From Bacillus sp. CH140a_4T (lineage in GTDB: Bacteria; Bacillota; Bacilli; Bacillales; Bacillaceae_G): 64,000 nucleotides of DNA. Every line of letters starts with the position of its first letter. Within the stretch, counting starts at the first letter, position 1. Location: NCBI RefSeq assembly GCF_008923725.1, contig NZ_WBPF01000016.1, forward strand, positions 648,189 through 712,188, in the 5' to 3' direction. Made by a program: the position numbers and the translations under genes. Shown in pieces: positions 36,793 through 45,986 of the stretch. Under the pieces are notes generated by a model, which was not told the DNA's origin, made no database searches, and saw only the letters and a program-made list of their open reading frames with translations.

Positions 36793-37407
36793 ATGAAAGT
36801 GTTAAAATGTGGCGTCATGTTATTGACAGTATTGTTTTTATCTCAATTACATGTATACGCAGAGGAAAATCAATGGACATGGCCTGTTGAAGGACAGATA
36901 AGTGATTATTTTGGGACAAGGCACGGAAAACACTACGGTATAGATATAGCGGCACCGATCGGCGCGCCTGTGGCAGCAATTCAAGAAGGTAAGGTAACAA
37001 AGTCTTATTATTCCAGTAGTTACGGAAACGTTGTATTTATTAAACATGGAGAATATGAGGCTGTATATGCACATTTAAATAAGAGATATGTAGTTCAAGG
37101 GGATTATATTTCAAAAGGAAAAATAATTGGAGAAGTAGGAAACACAGGAGAATCGCGAGGTGCGCACTTGCATTTAGAAGTTCATCAAGGAAGATGGACG
37201 ATGGCGAAAAAGAATGCGATGAATCCGTTGCTTGTTTTACATGAACAAAGAAATGAAGCCGTTTCTTCATCATTATATGTCGTCCAAAAAGGAGACACTT
37301 TAGTTAGTATTGCACGGAAATTTAGTATGTCAGTTAAGGAAATAAAAGAAAAAAACGACTTGCAGCAAGAGCTTATTTATCCAAATCAACAATTATACGT
37401 AAAGTAA
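36793..37407 (+). CDS. Secreted M23 peptidase with LysM domain
   Basis: About 204 residues from ATG 36793, behind CGGAGGA. A signal peptide ends near VYAEE (about residue 20). The M23 LytM-like domain has zinc ligands in GKHYGIDIAAP and the AHLHLEVHQG motif, and a C-terminal LysM domain (about 160-204: YVVQKGDTLVSIARKF) binds peptidoglycan. It should cut peptide crosslinks in the cell wall or cortex. It stands alone, closed by a strong terminator. Confidence 0.9.
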   Translation: MKVLKCGVMLLTVLFLSQLHVYAEENQWTWPVEGQISDYFGTRHGKHYGIDIAAPIGAPVAAIQEGKVTKSYYSSSYGNVVFIKHGEYEAVYAHLNKRYVVQGDYISKGKIIGEVGNTGESRGAHLHLEVHQGRWTMAKKNAMNPLLVLHEQRNEAVSSSLYVVQKGDTLVSIARKFSMSVKEIKEKNDLQQELIYPNQQLYVK

Positions 37408-37437
37408 AAAAGAGCTAGTTTAACTAGCTCTTTTTTT
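37406..37437. terminator. Bidirectional terminator
   Basis: AAAAAAGAGCTAGTT / AACTAGCTCTTTTTTT, near-perfect palindrome between converging genes. Confidence 0.85.
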
Positions 37438-38122
37438 ACCAAAAAATAAAGACACATATAAATCCAGAAATAGCTAAGTAGCTATATAAGTAAAATACTT
37501 TCGTTCTTGTTTTTTCATTTGTTCGAAACAGTACAATAGTCGGTTCAATTAAACCGATTGTTAAACAAAGTAAACCAAGAAGCATAAAACCGATTGAAAT
37601 GGAGTACAGGGCGATTTGTGGTGCTTGAAATGGAATCATCCATTTTAATAAAAATGCAATAAGTGCAGTGTAGCAAATGCTGCCGATGTACTTATTCAAT
37701 GGTGCATTAGAACGAAAACCTGGAAGTTTTTTCAAGAAAGAGCGGGACACAACTTCAGTTTGTAAAGATGTATGCTCTTCAATTATTTTTTGAGCTTCTT
37801 TTCCTTTTTGGAAAATGGATAATATCCAGTTTCGCTCCCCTTGGAAAATAAATTGAGAGGTTGTTAAATAATGATCCACCTTCACTTTATTCCAACTCTT
37901 CCACGGATGACGCTCACATAATTTTAATTTACTTTCTGTTTTTTTATCATACTGATAAATACTGATGCCATCCTCGTCGAAAGCAGCATAGTATGTCTCG
38001 CTTGAGAATGTGCCTAAATCAATTGGGCAGTAGAAAAGTAATTCTTTTTTTAAGTAAAAGTATTCTTTTCGTAAGTTTTTTTTCATTGCTTCTCGAATAG
38101 AGTGTCTCTTTTCTTTCTCCAT
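37436..38122 (-). CDS. Membrane protein, unknown
   Basis: 228 residues. A cytosolic, Lys-rich N-terminal half looks like a PH-like beta domain (YYAAFDEDGISIYQYDKK, WKSWNKVKVDHYLTTSQF). The C-terminal half has about four membrane helices (from about 145). ACGGAGGAAATGTC precedes the ATG. Similar in outline to YcxB-like or bacterial PH-domain membrane proteins, but not recognised with confidence. Confidence 0.6.
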   Translation of the reverse strand: MEKEKRHSIREAMKKNLRKEYFYLKKELLFYCPIDLGTFSSETYYAAFDEDGISIYQYDKKTESKLKLCERHPWKSWNKVKVDHYLTTSQFIFQGERNWILSIFQKGKEAQKIIEEHTSLQTEVVSRSFLKKLPGFRSNAPLNKYIGSICYTALIAFLLKWMIPFQAPQIALYSISIGFMLLGLLCLTIGLIEPTIVLFRTNEKTRTKVFYLYSYLAISGFICVFIFW

Positions 38123-38371
38123 GACATTTCCTCCGTAATCCAGAAAATGTTCTTATCTTAACAATTCAACATCTTATCACTTTTAATTATATATGACTAG
38201 GGGATTCATAGAAGAAATGCCGAATACTAAAAAATATGGGGTGTATTGTAAAATAAAATGACTAGTTTTGGTTATATAAAATTAATAACTTATTTTTAAT
38301 AAGTTACGCTTTTTTTGTTCACAATACGATCATGTTGTTGTATAATGGAATGGAAAATAGAATATCGGTCT
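38123..38371 (+). promoter_or_regulatory. ribU promoter region
   Basis: TTCACA (38318-38323), a 17-base spacer and TATAAT (38341-38346) form a good sigma-A promoter that would start transcription just before the FMN aptamer. A small palindrome followed by a T run (TAACTTATT / AATAAGTTA, 38286-38306) lies just upstream; no coding sequence was seen in the rest. Confidence 0.75.
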
Positions 38372-38503
38372 ATCTTCGGGGCAGGGTGAAAATCCCGACC
38401 GGCGGTGATGAACTATATGTGATTTTGTTCTAAGCCCGCGAGCCGTTAAGGCAGGATTTGGTGTGATTCCAAAGCCGACAGTACAGTCTGGATGGGAGAA
38501 GAT
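38372..38503 (+). promoter_or_regulatory. FMN riboswitch (RFN element)
   Basis: The aptamer opens ATCTTCGGGGCAGGGTG and continues through CCCGACCGGCGGTGATG, AGCCCGCGAGCC, GATTTGGTGTGATTCC and CCGACAGT to the closing strand GGATGGGAGAAGAT. These are the invariant RFN segments. FMN binding favours the downstream terminator and shuts off ribU. Confidence 0.97.
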
Positions 38504-38565
38504 GGAGGTTCAAGCGTTCAAAAAAGATATGGATTTGAACGTCTGTTTGATGTGCCTTAAATTCT

Positions 38566-38594
38566 CCCTTTGTGTAAAACACAAAGGGTTTTTT
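38566..38594 (+). terminator. Expression-platform terminator of the FMN riboswitch
   Basis: CCCTTTGTGT / ACACAAAGGG, a perfect 10-bp stem with a short loop and TTTTTT. A second hairpin (CGTTCAAA / TTTGAACG, 38515-38541) lies between it and the aptamer. Confidence 0.9.
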
Positions 38595-38669
38595 CGTTCT
38601 ATGAAAAAGTAGGCATAGCAGAACCTTTCCACTTTCCATGAGAAGATCGATGGAAAAGGAGAGAGAAAG

Positions 38670-39248
38670 ATGAAACAAAAAAACAGTGTATTGCAGATGG
38701 TGAGTGTAGCGATGCTAAGTAGTATTGCATATTTACTGATGATGTTGGACTTCCCGTTCCCTGGGCTTCCGCCATTTTTAAAGATTGATTTTAGTGATGT
38801 ACCAGCTTTAATTGCTGCGATTATTTTCGGGCCAGTTGCAGGGATAATTGTAGAGGCGATAAAGAACATTTTACATTACGGGATTCAAGGGAGTTTAACG
38901 GGAGTACCAGTTGGAGAAATAGCTAACTTTATTGCAGGATGTTTATTTATTGGACCAGCAGCTTTCTTATTTAGGAAGTATCGTACTGTTAAAAGTTTAA
39001 CGACAGGATTAATGCTAGGGACAATTACAATGGCGCTCATTATGAGTGTATTAAATTACATCATCATATTCCCAGCTTACACTTGGTTTTTAAATTCACC
39101 AGCTATGTCTAGCGAAGCTATAAGAACGACGGTTGTAACTGCAATCTTACCATTTAATTTGATTAAAGGAATTGTTGTGACAATTGTATTTGTAGCGTTA
39201 TTCTCACGCCTGAAAGTATGGGTGTTTGCAAAAATGAAAAATGCATAA
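38670..39248 (+). CDS. ribU: Riboflavin ECF transporter substrate-binding subunit
   Basis: 192 residues with six hydrophobic segments. The opening VSVAMLSSIAYLLMMLDFPFPGLPPFLKID is typical of RibU (YpaA), as are IKIDFSDVPALIA-type and GPVAGIIVEAIKN segments. It captures riboflavin in the membrane and works with the shared ECF energising module encoded elsewhere. The FMN riboswitch upstream fixes the substrate assignment. RBS GGAGAGAG. Confidence 0.95.
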   Translation: MKQKNSVLQMVSVAMLSSIAYLLMMLDFPFPGLPPFLKIDFSDVPALIAAIIFGPVAGIIVEAIKNILHYGIQGSLTGVPVGEIANFIAGCLFIGPAAFLFRKYRTVKSLTTGLMLGTITMALIMSVLNYIIIFPAYTWFLNSPAMSSEAIRTTVVTAILPFNLIKGIVVTIVFVALFSRLKVWVFAKMKNA

Positions 39249-39256
39249 ATGTAAAA

Positions 39257-39295
39257 TAAAACCATTAGTAGTATGGAACTACTAATGGTTTTTTA
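39257..39295 (+). terminator. Terminator after ribU
   Basis: AAAACCATTAGTAGT / ACTACTAATGGTTTT with a short loop and T run. Confidence 0.9.
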
Positions 39296-39319
39296 TTAAG
39301 TAGAATGAAAATAGAAAAC

Positions 39320-39356
39320 AAAAAATATCCCTCATATTAATGAGGGATATTTTTTG
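39320..39356 (-). terminator. Terminator after the ferredoxin gene
   Basis: AAAAATATCCCTCAT / ATGAGGGATATTTTT, a perfect 15-bp stem with TTTTT on either strand; serves the minus-strand ferredoxin gene. Confidence 0.85.
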
Positions 39357-39370
39357 AAGTTAATAAAAGA

Positions 39371-39691
<321 letters not shown>

Positions 39692-39713
39692 TTAAAACTT
39701 TTCAACATAAAAT

Positions 39714-39746
39714 TATAATGATAATCCTTATCAATTAGAGTGTCAA
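39714..39746 (-). promoter_or_regulatory. Ferredoxin promoter overlapped by a Fur box
   Basis: On the minus strand, TTGACA (39741-39746), a 17-base spacer and TATCAT (39718-39723). The Fur box (plus strand TATAATGATAATCCTTATC, 39714-39732) matches 17 of 19 consensus positions and covers the -10 and half the spacer. Spacing and -10 are identical to the candidate small RNA promoter at 16836-16864. Confidence 0.75.
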
Positions 39747-39917
39747 CTAATTTTTGCATTATGTCATAAGATTTTCAAAATACGTAAATGTTATTTCGTT
39801 TGGTACAATATACTATATACAAGTACATAGTGCCGATATGATAAGTTTAATGAGTAACGTAGAATGGTGCAATCATACTAAAAAGTAATTAAGTTAGATT
39901 GAAAGGTGGAAGCGGTA

Positions 39918-40979
39918 ATGCAACTACAATATACTTTATTGTATTGTTTAAAACAATTGAATGGTGAAAGGACCGTTTCTTCTATTTATTATTTATTAAA
40001 AGGAAAACGATCTTCGCAAACGTTACAAGATGGAAATATGTTCCGAATTTCATTTTTGTTTGGAATATATAAATCGTTAAATAGAACAGACTATGATCGT
40101 GAAGTTACAAAGTTGTTGCAAGCAGATTTGATTCAAGAAATACATGAAAATACATATTTGTTAACATCTAAAGGTAAAATGCAGTTGCATACATGGGAGG
40201 AAGTGTATGCTTTTCCCGCGTATTTACATGGTTTACACTATGGTGAATTAGGTGAAACATTTTGGAAACGATTATCATTAATTATTCAAACTATATCTAA
40301 TTTACAACAGAATAATACGAAGTTTATTCCCATTCAACAAGATACAGAAATAACAGTGTGGGTAAAACGCTTTTTAACAGGTGTACCATATAGGCGAAGT
40401 GAATTGGCGAAAAGATTATGGAAAGAAATACATAATCTTTTAGGAAAAGGTGATGTGGTAGAAGCGACGATTGTAACATATCGATTAACAGGATATGAAC
40501 GTATCGGTTGTACATTGCAGCAATTAGCGGAAATTACGAAACAAGATATATTCCAGGTGTATTTTTTATTTTGGGGTACAATTCACTTCTTTATACAAGA
40601 AGTTCGCGATAAAGAAAATGAATTTCCGCTATTAGCTGAGATTATCTCTTATCCAAATGAGAGAGCTGAATTATTTAGTTTATCAACGAAAAAAACATAT
40701 AATTTTTGGAGACAAGGACGCTCTTTAGATGAAATAGCGATAATTAGAAATTTAAAGGTTGCAACGATAGAAGATCATTTTGTTGAAATTGCTTTGAGGG
40801 AAAAAGAGTTTTCAATCGAGATGTTTATGGAAAAAGACAAAATAGATAGAGTAACAAAAGTAATTGAGGCATTACAAACACGTAAGTTGCGTGAGTTGAA
40901 ACAAGCGGTTGGAGAGGGTATCTCTTATTTTGAAGTTCGTCTTGTATTGGCGCGGATGGAGGGTATAAATGAAGCTTGA
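39918..40979 (+). CDS. ypbB: YpbB family helix-turn-helix protein
   Basis: 353 residues from ATG 39918, behind AAAGGTGG. The middle is helical with no recognised enzyme motif. The C-terminal part contains a helix-turn-helix of the HTH_40 type (NFWRQGRSLDEIAIIRNLKVATIEDHFVEIA), related to helicase-associated domains. It overlaps recS by 11 bases, as in B. subtilis, suggesting that the two products work together in DNA repair; that role is inferred. Confidence 0.85.
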   Translation: MQLQYTLLYCLKQLNGERTVSSIYYLLKGKRSSQTLQDGNMFRISFLFGIYKSLNRTDYDREVTKLLQADLIQEIHENTYLLTSKGKMQLHTWEEVYAFPAYLHGLHYGELGETFWKRLSLIIQTISNLQQNNTKFIPIQQDTEITVWVKRFLTGVPYRRSELAKRLWKEIHNLLGKGDVVEATIVTYRLTGYERIGCTLQQLAEITKQDIFQVYFLFWGTIHFFIQEVRDKENEFPLLAEIISYPNERAELFSLSTKKTYNFWRQGRSLDEIAIIRNLKVATIEDHFVEIALREKEFSIEMFMEKDKIDRVTKVIEALQTRKLRELKQAVGEGISYFEVRLVLARMEGINEA

Positions 40980-42498
40980 GGAATATTTATATAGATGGTT
41001 TGGATATTCTGAATTTCGTCCAGGGCAAAAAGGGGTAATTACAGATTTATTAGAAGGAAAAGATGTTATAGCGATGCTCCCGACTGGAAGAGGGAAGTCT
41101 ATGTGCTATCAACTTCCAGGGCTAATGCAAGAAGGAACAGTACTTGTTGTATCACCATTATTATCTTTGATGGAAGATCAGGTTACACAATTAAAGTATG
41201 TAGTGAAAAACCGAGTAATAGCATTTAATAGTTTTCGGACATTACACGAAAAAAGAGAAGCGATGAAAAAATTAGCTTCATATAAATTTATTTTTGTTTC
41301 ACCAGAGATGTTGCAGTCGGAAGTGTTAATAAGAGAATTGAAGAAAGTTCATATTTCATTATTTGTTGTGGATGAGGCTCATTGTATTTCACAATGGGGT
41401 TATGATTTTAGACCAGACTATAAAAAACTAAATGTAGTCATTGAGAATATCGGGTCTCCTGCGGTGCTAGCATTAACGGCGACAGCGACGAAAGATGTAC
41501 TCCGGGATATAGCAGAGAGTTTGAGTTTAAAGAATGTCGCCCAGCATGTATACTCTATTGATCGTCCGAATATTGCAATGGAAGTACAATTTGTGGAGAC
41601 GATAGAAGAGAAGAAAGAGGCGCTTTTGGACCAGGTGATGTATTTGCAAGGACCAGGGATTGTATATTGTTCAAGTAGAGCGTGGACAGAACGTTTAACG
41701 GAATATTTAAGAGGAAAAGGCGTGACTGGTGTCGCTTTTTATCATGGTGGTATGGAACATGAAGAGCGTATGTTAATTCAACAGCAGTTTATGAATGACC
41801 AGTTGCAGCTTGTAATATGTACAAGTGCTTTTGGTATGGGAGTAAATAAGTCGAATACGAGCTATATTATTCATTTTCATTATCCGACTAATATAGCTTC
41901 CTATTTACAAGAAATCGGAAGAGCTGGAAGAAATGGTGAACCGAGTATAGCTATCTTACTATGTAGTCCGTTAGATCACGATTTACCAATTTCAATAATT
42001 GAAGATGAATTGCCAAGTCAGTCGCAAATACAATTTTTATTCTCTTTACTACAAGAAAAAATGTTTCAAACGAAAGAATTACCAATAGAAGAGGTAGAAG
42101 AAATTTGTTATAATGCAGCAAGATTTAATGAACAATATTGGCGTTTCATCCGCTATCATCTCGAACAGCTTGGAATCATACAACAGCGAAAATTAAAATT
42201 AGAGAGCTTGTCAGATGAAATTATGAACAGATTAATAGCTGAAGTAGAAATAAGGCTACGTAATAAATATAGTGAACTAGAAAACATGAAATCATGGATA
42301 CAAGTGAAAGGGTGTAGACGTGAATATTTGTTGCAACAGTTCGGTTATAGAAAAGAGAATGAGTTAAAAAATTGCTGTGACTATTGTAGTATTACAAAAA
42401 CAGATTATAAAAAAAGACAAGCGCTACAATCGGATTTCGACTATAATTGGGAAACAGAGTTACAAAAGCTTTTCGGTCTAGAAAAGATGGGGGAATGA
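40969..42498 (+). CDS. recS: RecQ-family ATP-dependent DNA helicase RecS
   Basis: 509 residues. Helicase motifs: I in MLPTGRGKSMCYQLP, II in VVDEAHCISQWGYDFR, III in ALTATAT, V in TSAFGMGVNKSN and VI in QEIGRAGRNGE. A zinc-binding cysteine set closes the chain (CRREYLL...CCDYC). Shorter than E. coli RecQ because the HRDC domain is missing, as in B. subtilis RecS (YpbC). Unwinds DNA 3'-5' during recombination and fork repair. Coupled to ypbB (overlap) and to the next gene (TGATG). Confidence 0.92.
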   Translation: MKLEEYLYRWFGYSEFRPGQKGVITDLLEGKDVIAMLPTGRGKSMCYQLPGLMQEGTVLVVSPLLSLMEDQVTQLKYVVKNRVIAFNSFRTLHEKREAMKKLASYKFIFVSPEMLQSEVLIRELKKVHISLFVVDEAHCISQWGYDFRPDYKKLNVVIENIGSPAVLALTATATKDVLRDIAESLSLKNVAQHVYSIDRPNIAMEVQFVETIEEKKEALLDQVMYLQGPGIVYCSSRAWTERLTEYLRGKGVTGVAFYHGGMEHEERMLIQQQFMNDQLQLVICTSAFGMGVNKSNTSYIIHFHYPTNIASYLQEIGRAGRNGEPSIAILLCSPLDHDLPISIIEDELPSQSQIQFLFSLLQEKMFQTKELPIEEVEEICYNAARFNEQYWRFIRYHLEQLGIIQQRKLKLESLSDEIMNRLIAEVEIRLRNKYSELENMKSWIQVKGCRREYLLQQFGYRKENELKNCCDYCSITKTDYKKRQALQSDFDYNWETELQKLFGLEKMGE

Positions 42499-43061
42499 TG
42501 AACATTCAAAGGCATAATATTGAAGATATGAGTCCGAAAGAAATAAGGCTGAATCTGTATATCACACAGTTCATTATTATCGGTATCGGTTGTTTACTAG
42601 CATATATATTATTCCGAGATATAAAATCAGTGTATAGTCTGTGGAAGTGGGAACCGGTGTCTATATTTATAATAGGTGGCTTATTAGCAATTGGTATTGT
42701 GTTATTAGATTATGTTGCAATGCGAGTATTTCCAGAGTCTTGGTTTGATGATGGTGGTATTAACGATAGGATGTTTCAAGGAATGTCAGTTATACATCTA
42801 CTCGTTATTACGTTCATTATCGGTTTTGCAGAAGAATTTCTATTTAGAGGTGTAGTGCAGACGCACTTTGGAATTGTAATAGCGAGTTTAGTATTTGCAG
42901 TGTTACATATTCGGTATATAAAAAAGCCATTTTTGTTTTGTTTCGTCTGTTTCATTAGTTTTGTCTTTGGTTATGTATTTGAATGGACAGGGAATTTGTT
43001 TATAACAATCTTTGCACACTTTCTTGTTGATTTTATAATGGGACTCCAATTAAGAAAATAA
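42498..43061 (+). CDS. ypbD: CPBP family intramembrane metalloprotease
   Basis: About 187 residues; ATG 42498 shares a base with the recS stop, though ATG 42495 is also possible. Five or six membrane helices. The CPBP/Rce1 motifs are AEEFLFRG (about residue 112) and HIRYIKKP, with the last histidine in FAHFLVDF. The family includes CAAX-type prenyl endopeptidases and bacteriocin-immunity proteins. Substrate unknown. Confidence 0.85.
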   Translation: MNIQRHNIEDMSPKEIRLNLYITQFIIIGIGCLLAYILFRDIKSVYSLWKWEPVSIFIIGGLLAIGIVLLDYVAMRVFPESWFDDGGINDRMFQGMSVIHLLVITFIIGFAEEFLFRGVVQTHFGIVIASLVFAVLHIRYIKKPFLFCFVCFISFVFGYVFEWTGNLFITIFAHFLVDFIMGLQLRK

Positions 43062-43083
43062 ATGGAAGGTGGTGGTGAACAAC

Positions 43084-43563
43084 ATGAGAAAACGAATTCC
43101 TGATTTTGAAGAGGAATTAGAAGTTGAGCGAGTGGAAGAAAAAGAAGGTTTACCGCCGCGTAGTGAAATTCATAGAAATAAAGAGAAAAAAGAAAAGTTT
43201 AAAATGAATCATATTTTCGTCCGAGTTTTAACATTTCTATTCATATTACTGCCAATTAGTATTTTATGGTATACAGATAAATATATTCAGGTGAAAAGTG
43301 ATGGTAATAACGCTGGGAAAAGTGCGTTTGAGGTCATTTTCTTTGATTCAGCTAAATCTGAGTCTGAGGCAACATCTGAGAAAGTAGTAACGCATACGGT
43401 GAAAGAGGGAGAAACTTTAGAAAGTATAGCGAAGCAATATTTTTCAGATGAAACTGGGATCGAAGTGATTAAAAAGTATAATGATTTACAAGAAGATGAA
43501 GTGAATGTAGGTCAAGAAATAAAAATTCCGATAAAAGATAAGTCCGTAAAGCAGGAGAGCTAG
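43084..43563 (+). CDS. ypbE: LysM-domain membrane protein
   Basis: About 159 residues from ATG 43084. An acidic, Lys/Glu-rich cytosolic N-terminus (about 45 residues), one membrane helix (about 48-67), a Ser/Glu-rich linker, then a C-terminal LysM domain (HTVKEGETLESIAKQYFSDET to IPIKD) facing the wall. It should tether membrane and peptidoglycan. Gene order with ypbD and ypbG matches B. subtilis ypbE. Confidence 0.85.
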   Translation: MRKRIPDFEEELEVERVEEKEGLPPRSEIHRNKEKKEKFKMNHIFVRVLTFLFILLPISILWYTDKYIQVKSDGNNAGKSAFEVIFFDSAKSESEATSEKVVTHTVKEGETLESIAKQYFSDETGIEVIKKYNDLQEDEVNVGQEIKIPIKDKSVKQES

Positions 43564-43621
43564 TAACATACCTACTATAAAAACTGAGGGTTATCTTTAT
43601 GAGGAAGGGAGTAAAAAATAT

Positions 43622-44398
43622 ATGATATGGATTATCTTATTAAGTACTCTCATATGTATTGGTATTATATTTCTTCTTGTAATGTATACAGAAGCGATGC
43701 GTAATACTGTGTTAGAGCATACTTTACTTTTTGAAGAATTTCCGAAAAGTTTTCAAGAAGTAAAGGTGTTTTTTATTTCTGATATTCATAGAAGGGTCAT
43801 CTCAAGTTCATTAATTGAACAAGTAAAAGGAAAAGTAGACCTTGTAATTATTGGCGGTGATTTAGCGGAAAGAGGCGTCCCTTTATCGAAAATCTCTGCA
43901 AATATACAAAAGTTAAGAGCGATAGCTCCTGTATATTTTGTATGGGGAAATAATGATTATGAGATTGAATATCATGAATTAGATGCTTTGTTATTAGAAA
44001 ATAATGTGAAAGTTTTAGATAATACAAGAGTTGTATTTGAGTCTGAACTAGGAGAAAAAATTTGTTTACTCGGTGTAGATGATGTTGGTTTGAAACGTGA
44101 TCGTTTAGATTTAGCGTTGGCTGATTGCAAAGAAGATGGTTTTCGCATATTAATTAGCCACAACCCTGATATAATAAATAAAATGTCTGGAAAAGAACAA
44201 ATTTCACTTGTGTTAAGTGGACATACACATGGGGGACAGATTCGATTATTCCCATCTAAAAAATATTTAAAAGGTGGCGTATATAAGCGTTCAAATATGA
44301 CGCTTTTTGTTAGTAATGGGTATGGAACAACGTTGATTCCACTTCGCTTCCGGGCACCTGCTCAAACACATATTATTACGTTATGCGGAGGGAAATGA
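43622..44398 (+). CDS. ypbG: Membrane-associated metallophosphoesterase
   Basis: 258 residues. One N-terminal membrane segment (about 2-22), then calcineurin-like motifs: FFISDIHRR (DxH), VIIGGDLAERG (GDxx), VWGNNDYE (GNN/HD), ILISHNPD and LSGHTHGGQIRLFP. These bind two metal ions. The family cleaves phosphodiesters or pyrophosphates, including lipid substrates (YkuE/LpxH-like). The product is unknown. TGATG overlap with the next gene. Confidence 0.9.
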   Translation: MIWIILLSTLICIGIIFLLVMYTEAMRNTVLEHTLLFEEFPKSFQEVKVFFISDIHRRVISSSLIEQVKGKVDLVIIGGDLAERGVPLSKISANIQKLRAIAPVYFVWGNNDYEIEYHELDALLLENNVKVLDNTRVVFESELGEKICLLGVDDVGLKRDRLDLALADCKEDGFRILISHNPDIINKMSGKEQISLVLSGHTHGGQIRLFPSKKYLKGGVYKRSNMTLFVSNGYGTTLIPLRFRAPAQTHIITLCGGK

Positions 44399-45273
44399 TG
44401 CCAACTCTAAACGGGAAATATAACATAAAAGCGGTTTCGAATATAATTGGAATTCAGCCGAGTACGCTTCGTGCATGGGAAAGACGATATCAAATTATTG
44501 CCCCAAAGCGGAATCATGCGGGGCATCGATTATATACAGAAGAGCATATTCAAATTTTGAAATGGTTAATGGACAAGGTTTCATCCGGCATGATGATTGG
44601 ACAAGCGGTTCAATTATTAGAAGGGAATCGTTTGCAGCGTAATGTTCAAAAAGAAATACATTACGATAGAGAAGTTGTTTTAGTGGACGATTTACTACAA
44701 GCTTTGTTAAAATTTGATGAAATTACAATTTCTGCATTGTTAAACGAGGCTTTCAGTATTTATGCAACAGAAAAAGTTATAGCAAGTATTGTTCTTCAAG
44801 TGTCAAATAAATTGTTAACGTTAAAAAATAATAATGAAGTTACATTGGTGCAATTCCAATATGTCGTATCATTTTTACAAACTCGTCTAGGAATGGTGTA
44901 TCATAATGCATCATCATTTTCTTCTATACACAAAGTTGTCGTGTTAGAAAATAATATGTTGAAAGGGTTTGTTTTCTCAACGTATTTACGCTTAAAAGGA
45001 TATGAGGTGATATATATTAGGTCAAGCTTAGCGGAAGATGGTATTTTGTTAGCTGTTGAGCAAATACAACCTACATATGTAGTAGTCTCTTTTGATGACG
45101 GACGAGAACTTAAGAACGCGATGAACGACATGAATTTGTTGCAAGAAAAAAGTGAGAGCCTTTTTGTTGGGTTTATAGGAGAAATAGGTTCTCGAGATCA
45201 GTTGAACATTCAAACATGCCTAATTGGTGATACGAAAGAAGAATGGGATGATTGGTTAAAAATGTTAGAATAG
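44398..45273 (+). CDS. MerR-family regulator with cobalamin-binding-like C-terminus
   Basis: About 291 residues from ATG 44398, with GGAGGG upstream. The MerR helix-turn-helix YNIKAVSNIIGIQPSTLRAWERRY and wing NHAGHRLYTEEH are clear. The remainder resembles CarH/LitR: a four-helix region (about 80-165) and a Rossmann-like domain (VVVLENNMLKGFVFSTYLRLKGYEVIYI). The B12-ligand motif DxHxxG reads NNMLKG, with Met for His, so cobalamin binding of the usual type is doubtful. Target genes are unknown; it sits between ypbG and the mecA-type gene. Confidence 0.8.
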   Translation: MPTLNGKYNIKAVSNIIGIQPSTLRAWERRYQIIAPKRNHAGHRLYTEEHIQILKWLMDKVSSGMMIGQAVQLLEGNRLQRNVQKEIHYDREVVLVDDLLQALLKFDEITISALLNEAFSIYATEKVIASIVLQVSNKLLTLKNNNEVTLVQFQYVVSFLQTRLGMVYHNASSFSSIHKVVVLENNMLKGFVFSTYLRLKGYEVIYIRSSLAEDGILLAVEQIQPTYVVVSFDDGRELKNAMNDMNLLQEKSESLFVGFIGEIGSRDQLNIQTCLIGDTKEEWDDWLKMLE

Positions 45274-45350
45274 TTGTTCGAAAAGAACCATCTATTTTCT
45301 ATTTCATATAATAAGAATTATATTCATTGGTTACGTAGGGAGGGTATGAG

Positions 45351-45959
45351 ATGAGGCTGGAACGATTAAATTACAATAAGATAAAAATTTTCTTAACATT
45401 TGATGATTTATCTGAACGAGGATTAACGAAAGAAGATTTGTGGAGAAATGCACCGAAAGTACAGCAATTATTTCGTGATATGATGCAAGAAGCAAATAAG
45501 GAACTAGGATTTGAAGCGGATGGTCCGATTGCAGTTGAAGTATTTTCTCTACAAGCGCAAGGAATGGTCGTAATTGTAACGAAAGAACATCAAGATGTGG
45601 ATACAGATGATGAGTTCCGTGACGAGTTTATTGAAATGCAAGTGACTCTAGATGAAAGTGAGCATATACTTTATGAGTTTGCTACACTAGACGACGTAAT
45701 TAACCTGTCGAATCGTTTATATAACCTTGATGTAACTGGCGGAAAACTATATACGTGGGATGGTCGTTTCTATCTTTGGATGGAAGAAGAGGAGCAAGTT
45801 CAATTACTGAAGGCAGATTTTATAGCGATTTTAGCGGAATATGGTAATCCGTCTACAGCAACTATTTATCGTCTAATGGAGTATGGTAAAGAATTAATGG
45901 CTTCTCAAGCAATTGAACAAATACACAATTACTTTGTGAAAAAACAAAACCTTAGCTAA
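45351..45959 (+). CDS. mecB: Adaptor protein MecA paralogue (MecB/YpbH)
   Basis: 202 residues. The N-terminal substrate-binding domain (MRLERLNYNKIKIFLTFDDL SERGLTKEDLW pattern) and the C-terminal ClpC-binding domain (FATLDDVINLSNRL, GGKLYTWDGRFYL) match the NegReg MecA family. It delivers substrates to ClpCP; in B. subtilis YpbH influences competence and sporulation. The position next to gudB matches ypbH. Confidence 0.93.
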   Translation: MRLERLNYNKIKIFLTFDDLSERGLTKEDLWRNAPKVQQLFRDMMQEANKELGFEADGPIAVEVFSLQAQGMVVIVTKEHQDVDTDDEFRDEFIEMQVTLDESEHILYEFATLDDVINLSNRLYNLDVTGGKLYTWDGRFYLWMEEEEQVQLLKADFIAILAEYGNPSTATIYRLMEYGKELMASQAIEQIHNYFVKKQNLS

Positions 45960-45986
45960 TATAACATAGCTAAGGTTTTGTTTTTT
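45941..45986 (+). terminator. Terminator after mecB
   Basis: AAAACAAAACCTTAGCTA / TAGCTAAGGTTTTGTTTT, a perfect 18-bp stem overlapping the stop codon, then T run. Confidence 0.9.
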
